Below are positions 5,062-8,086 of a stretch of 8,086 nucleotides of DNA, one piece after another (position 1 is the stretch's first letter; each line of letters starts with the position of its first letter). The stretch is from Sulfuriferula multivorans (GTDB taxonomy: Bacteria > Pseudomonadota > Gammaproteobacteria > Burkholderiales > Thiobacillaceae). The notes under the pieces were generated by a model. It was not told the origin of the DNA. It saw only the letters and a list, made by a program, of their open reading frames with translations, and made no database searches. The position numbers were made by a program, and so were the translations under genes. Location: assembly GCA_010365175.1 (NCBI GenBank), contig JAAFGW010000125.1, forward strand, positions 1 through 8,086, in the 5' to 3' direction.

Positions 5062-7576
5062 GCAGATTCTCCATTTTCCCCTCTGGGGTTTCGCTTAAAC
5101 CAAATTCGGCGCTGTAGTAACGCTTATCAACCAAAAACAGGATGCCTGTCTCTTCCTGAATTTCATGCACTGCCTTTGTTTTCATCAGCCGCTCCAGAAT
5201 ATGTGGGAACACGTTGACGGTAAATTGTTGCGCCCGGCGCAGCAGGTCGAATTCTTTATCCGGCAGGTAGGCCGCGCACAATGTAGCGATGATCTCTTTT
5301 CCTGCTTCGCTGTACGGAACGATAATTCCGCGCGTGGGTGCATCGATGGACTTGAACGCTTTGGCTGCAGCCATGAATGACTGGCGCAGGTAGATGCTGG
5401 GAGCAATGCTCTTGATTCTGCCGTGCTCGAATGTGGCCTGCGAGTTGGTGGAGAGCAGATTGAGCAAGGTGTCGTCATGGCCGATTGTATTGGCAGAAAC
5501 TGGGTAATCCATGTCATCGGCTCGGGCGAAAAAGTAATTCTGGTAATACCAGTTCATGGCTTCCAGGCCAATGCGGTTATTGCCGTATTTCGCAGGGTCG
5601 GCTTCGTAGTCGTCGAGCACGCGTTCGGCTTTGGTTTGCCCGGTTTCGATGTCCGGCAGACGGCTGAGATTTTCGTCTTTCGCGTTCACGATATGGACAA
5701 ACCCTGTGTCGCGCAGACCATTACGATTGCAGCGCCCGGCGGCCTGTGCGATGGAGTCCAGTCCGGCGGTGAAGCGAATCACCGCGCCGAAATCCACGTC
5801 CACACCAGCTTCGATCAACTGGGTACTGATACATAAGGTCGGTTCCTGCTTTGCCAGGCGTTCCCGGACTTCGGCCAGAATGGCTTTGCGATGCGCCGGG
5901 CACATGCTGGTGCTCAGGTGGTAAACCGGAATAGCTGTCTGCTCTTTACACAGGCGGTAGATCGTTTGCGCTGACTTCTTGGTGTTGACGATGACCAGGC
6001 AGCTGCCCACGCGCAGAGCTTCTTCTCCCGCCAGAACGGCAATCTCATCCATCACCCAGCCGCCTGACTTACGGCGATTTTTGATTTCAACGCGATTCAA
6101 ATCCTTAAATAGGCGCTTCACGTCCGGCATGAGTTCGCTATCGTCTTTGAGCCGGATCGCGCCTTTTTTGGTATCGACTTTGTCCAGTAGAGGCTGAGTC
6201 GCCGTGCATAGGACGATGGTGCTGCCGCAGTGCTCGGCGAGGAAGTTGATTGCGTTGTTAAACAGGTGAACGCAGTTGATCGGCAGGGTCTGGATTTCAT
6301 CGAAGATCAGTACGGCATTGGCGAGCTGATGCATCCGCCGCGCGCCGCGTGTGCCTGCGCCGAACAGGGTTTCCAAGAACTGGATGCTGGTAGTGTAGAT
6401 GACGGGCGCATCCCAGTTCTCAGAGAGGATTTTTCCGCGCCAGGTTTGCGCTTCGGGCGTGAGGTTGGAATGGTGTTCGAGAAGCACGCTGCCCGGTTCA
6501 GTGCCATCGGGTTCAAGAATGCGTCTTACAACATCCGCGTTCTGGTCGATTATGGACGTGAACGGAATGAAGTAAATCACCCGATCCATGGCGTGCCTCT
6601 GGGCATGGTGCAAGGCGAAACGCAGGCTGGCGAGTGTCTTGCCGCCGCCAGTTGGAACGGTCAGGGTGTAGATGCCTTTTCCCCGCGCCGCGCCATCCCG
6701 GCAGTGGCGCGAGATGTCTCGCCGTAGATGGTCAATGGGGTGTTTGGGTTCGAGAGTATCAAGGTGATTTTCCAGGCGGCCAATGAGCGTTTCCCACTCC
6801 GTGTAACGGCCACGCATTCTCAGTTTGGCCTGCTTCGGGCTCTCGAAGTCCGCCGTATCAATACGGTCGGCATCAATCAGACAACTGAACAGGAAGCGGA
6901 CAAGCAGGCCGATTTGCTGCTGGGCCACCGTGCTTTTGTCGTCCTTGACGGGCGCAGCGCGGACGATTCTGGCAAGCGCTGCCTGTAAGTCGCGGAGCAT
7001 TTCAGGCTGGCTCATCAACTCACGAGCACGGGAAAGAACTTTGTCATCGACCTTATCCAGTGCCTCGGTCCAATGACTGCGGTCATCGGCCTTGTTCATT
7101 CGTTTGCTGAATATATCTTCGCCCAAGCTGTTCGTGTCGCATGACAGGCAGTCGATCAAGCCGGAATGGTGAGAGGCGATGCACAGAGCGAGGATTTGCC
7201 CAACAATCTGTCCAAGTGGGCCGTGCTTTGAAAGCTCGCGCCAGGTGAATTGCGCGCCCGCCGTGGAATGGTCGATCTTGCCTTTCAATTGGGTCGCATC
7301 GACGTATTCCTCGTCCGTGTCCTGGTCGAGTAGGCCGGTGGCGGATTGTATGTAAGCCTGAAAGGCGCAGCTGTATTTTCCCAAGTCGTGCAACAAGCCA
7401 ATCAACTCGCCGTGAGAAGCCAGGTTAAGCTTCGTTGCAAATAGTGATGTGAGCGTTGAAACACCCTGAAGATGGGCTTCAAGCGTTTGGACAGTACCGT
7501 TCTCACGCACATGCGCGACAAAAACTACTTGTTCCTCGCTGACCGTCGTGTCGGTGAAGCTACTGATGCTATCCAT
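5054..7576 (-). CDS. cas3: Cas3 HD nuclease / SF2 helicase, type I-C effector
   Basis: Cas3 is recruited by Cascade at a bound target, unwinds the DNA and degrades it 3'-5'. The 840-aa protein is a full-length fusion. The N-terminal HD nuclease shows H35 (EAHLQG), H63-D64 with K67 (LLHDLGKY), H103 (IDHSTAGA) and H136-H137 (IASHHSGL), all metal ligands expected. The SF2 helicase follows: Walker A TVPTGGGKT near 305-313, Walker B IFDEIQTLP near 425 (the Gln form instead of DExH is usual in this subtype), CTATQP near 457, QLIEAGVDVDFG near 590, and arginine-finger motif QAAGRCNRNG near 615. No motif is broken. The ATG at 7576 has only a poor Shine-Dalgarno (AAGGTAAG, too far upstream). cas5c overlaps its end by 8 bp. 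The gene is first in the cas transcript, 39 bp after a WYL regulator. Confidence 0.97.
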   Translation of the reverse strand: MDSISSFTDTTVSEEQVVFVAHVRENGTVQTLEAHLQGVSTLTSLFATKLNLASHGELIGLLHDLGKYSCAFQAYIQSATGLLDQDTDEEYVDATQLKGKIDHSTAGAQFTWRELSKHGPLGQIVGQILALCIASHHSGLIDCLSCDTNSLGEDIFSKRMNKADDRSHWTEALDKVDDKVLSRARELMSQPEMLRDLQAALARIVRAAPVKDDKSTVAQQQIGLLVRFLFSCLIDADRIDTADFESPKQAKLRMRGRYTEWETLIGRLENHLDTLEPKHPIDHLRRDISRHCRDGAARGKGIYTLTVPTGGGKTLASLRFALHHAQRHAMDRVIYFIPFTSIIDQNADVVRRILEPDGTEPGSVLLEHHSNLTPEAQTWRGKILSENWDAPVIYTTSIQFLETLFGAGTRGARRMHQLANAVLIFDEIQTLPINCVHLFNNAINFLAEHCGSTIVLCTATQPLLDKVDTKKGAIRLKDDSELMPDVKRLFKDLNRVEIKNRRKSGGWVMDEIAVLAGEEALRVGSCLVIVNTKKSAQTIYRLCKEQTAIPVYHLSTSMCPAHRKAILAEVRERLAKQEPTLCISTQLIEAGVDVDFGAVIRFTAGLDSIAQAAGRCNRNGLRDTGFVHIVNAKDENLSRLPDIETGQTKAERVLDDYEADPAKYGNNRIGLEAMNWYYQNYFFARADDMDYPVSANTIGHDDTLLNLLSTNSQATFEHGRIKSIAPSIYLRQSFMAAAKAFKSIDAPTRGIIVPYSEAGKEIIATLCAAYLPDKEFDLLRRAQQFTVNVFPHILERLMKTKAVHEIQEETGILFLVDKRYYSAEFGLSETPEGKMENLHG

Positions 7577-7605
7577 TCTGTGGTTTCTTACCTTACCCCT
7601 GAGCT

Positions 7606-7635
7606 TTTAAACATGTTACGCGCGCCCAGGCTCAA
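7606..7635 (-). promoter_or_regulatory. Weak sigma70-like promoter candidate for the cas3 operon
   Basis: On the minus strand TTGAGC (complement of 7630-7635) and TTTAAA (complement of 7606-7611) are separated by 18 nt, each matching four of six consensus bases. Transcription would begin near 7598, about 20 nt before the cas3 ATG. The -35 lies inside the end of the WYL regulator gene. An 8-bp palindrome AACATGTT (7610-7617) abuts the -10 and could be an operator. The match is weak, and co-transcription with the regulator is equally possible. Confidence 0.3.
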
Positions 7636-8086
7636 AACCTGAGCCCGGCGCCCTCCCTCGCCGATACTGGATTGCCGCCGCATCAAGCTGATTTTGGACA
7701 GCCTCACGCAGTTCGGGCGGCGATGCGACTTCTACATCCGCGCCGTATTTAAGGATGTCCATGATGAGTTCTTTGTCGCTGGAATACGGTACGTTCAGTT
7801 CAAACCGCCCATCGTCCAGCCAGCGGGTTGTTTGCTGCGGGTGCCAGGTTTCATGGGCAACCCAGCGGGCGCGGCGCGCGGTGAAATGCAGCACGGCGGT
7901 GGCGGTGGGTTTGCCGGCGAAGATGCCGTAAGCGCTGCCGAGTTCTTTGTCCAGGGTGGTGTCCGGGATGGCTTTGGCGGGTTTGTTCAGTACGCTTGCG
8001 TGGCGGATGGATTCGACGGCAAAGATGCGTAGCGCTTTTTTGTGGTGGCACCAGGCGTCGAGGTACCAGTTGTCGCGATAGTGGGC
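7616..8086 (-). CDS. WYL-domain transcriptional regulator, C-terminal part (runs off right edge)
   Basis: The frame is open from the right edge to a TAA at 7616-7618, giving 156 visible residues and no start within the window. Residues 3-25 match the WYL domain core (YRDNWYLDAW then KKALRIFAVESI), a ligand-sensing fold often found in regulators of defence loci. Residues 93-140 form the WCX extension, with GRFELNVPYSSDKELIMDIL and the diagnostic GADVEVASPPELREAV. The missing N-terminus should hold an HTH DNA-binding domain of the YafY/DeoR-like kind. It lies upstream of cas3 in the same direction with a 39-bp gap, so it may be co-transcribed with cas3 and regulate the operon. That role is inferred from position and from WYL proteins seen next to other CRISPR-Cas and phage-defence loci. 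A GTG at 7892-7894 is internal, not a real start. The tail after residue 141 is basic and Gly/Pro-rich. Confidence 0.9.
   Translation of the reverse strand, partial: AHYRDNWYLDAWCHHKKALRIFAVESIRHASVLNKPAKAIPDTTLDKELGSAYGIFAGKPTATAVLHFTARRARWVAHETWHPQQTTRWLDDGRFELNVPYSSDKELIMDILKYGADVEVASPPELREAVQNQLDAAAIQYRRGRAPGSGFEPGRA

Noticed and set aside
6285..6311. Cas3 Walker B box reads DEIQ rather than DExH, possible inactivation
   Set aside because: The aspartate and glutamate that matter are present, and Gln at the last position is common in I-C Cas3 proteins.
7629..7645. Hairpin GGCTCA-N5-TGAGCC at the end of the WYL gene as a terminator before cas3
   Set aside because: Only a 6-bp stem and no T-run follows on the minus strand, so it is not a convincing intrinsic terminator.
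7892..7894. GTG as start of a short 92-aa protein
   Set aside because: The same frame is open to the window edge and the upstream residues encode the WYL core motif, so this codon is internal.
1..8086. CRISPR array, tRNA, rRNA, insertion sequence or attachment-site repeats
   Set aside because: No regularly spaced repeats, transposase, or target-site duplications around the TA module were seen by eye. The array is expected left of base 1, after cas2.

Overview
The window holds most of a type I-C CRISPR-Cas locus, read on the minus strand from right to left. The order is: a WYL-domain regulator (C-terminal part, cut by the right edge), cas3, cas5c, cas8c, cas7c, then cas4 and the first third of cas1 (cut by the left edge). 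cas2 and the CRISPR array, which normally follow cas1, would lie to the left of base 1. No CRISPR repeats are visible here. The gene order, the absence of cas6, the intact Cas5c nuclease residues and the internal Cas11 start inside cas8c all fit subtype I-C. The GC-rich coding style and the flavour of the proteins suggest a proteobacterium, probably beta or gamma, but the sequence does not fix the taxon.

Right to left: 7616-8086 is the WCX/WYL end of a regulator, only 39 bp from cas3. Bases 5054-7576 encode the HD nuclease-helicase Cas3, 4339-5061 Cas5c (crRNA processing), 2430-4337 Cas8c (large subunit) with Cas11c nested in its 3' end at 2430-2834, and 1526-2410 Cas7c (backbone). These four cas genes are tightly packed (8-bp overlap, 1-bp gap, 19-bp gap) and look like one transcript. 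Cas5c, Cas8c, Cas11c and Cas7c would form the crRNA-guided Cascade, and Cas3 would degrade the target. Cas4 and Cas1 belong to spacer acquisition.

The unusual part is 921-1525. Between cas7c and cas4, where subtype I-C normally runs straight on, a complete two-gene type II toxin-antitoxin module sits on the opposite (plus) strand: an 87-aa antitoxin of the 'addiction module component' (Unstab_antitox) family and a 97-aa RelE/ParE-family toxin, overlapping by 11 bp. The toxin ends 10 bp from the end of cas7c. The antitoxin starts 48 bp from the start of cas4. The module therefore splits the operon into an interference half and an adaptation half, shares a very short divergent control region with cas4, and is read in antisense by any cas transcript running through. 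It may addict the host to the CRISPR locus or be co-regulated with it. That function is inference. The arrangement itself is plain in the sequence. Every base stretch over 300 bp is covered by a gene.
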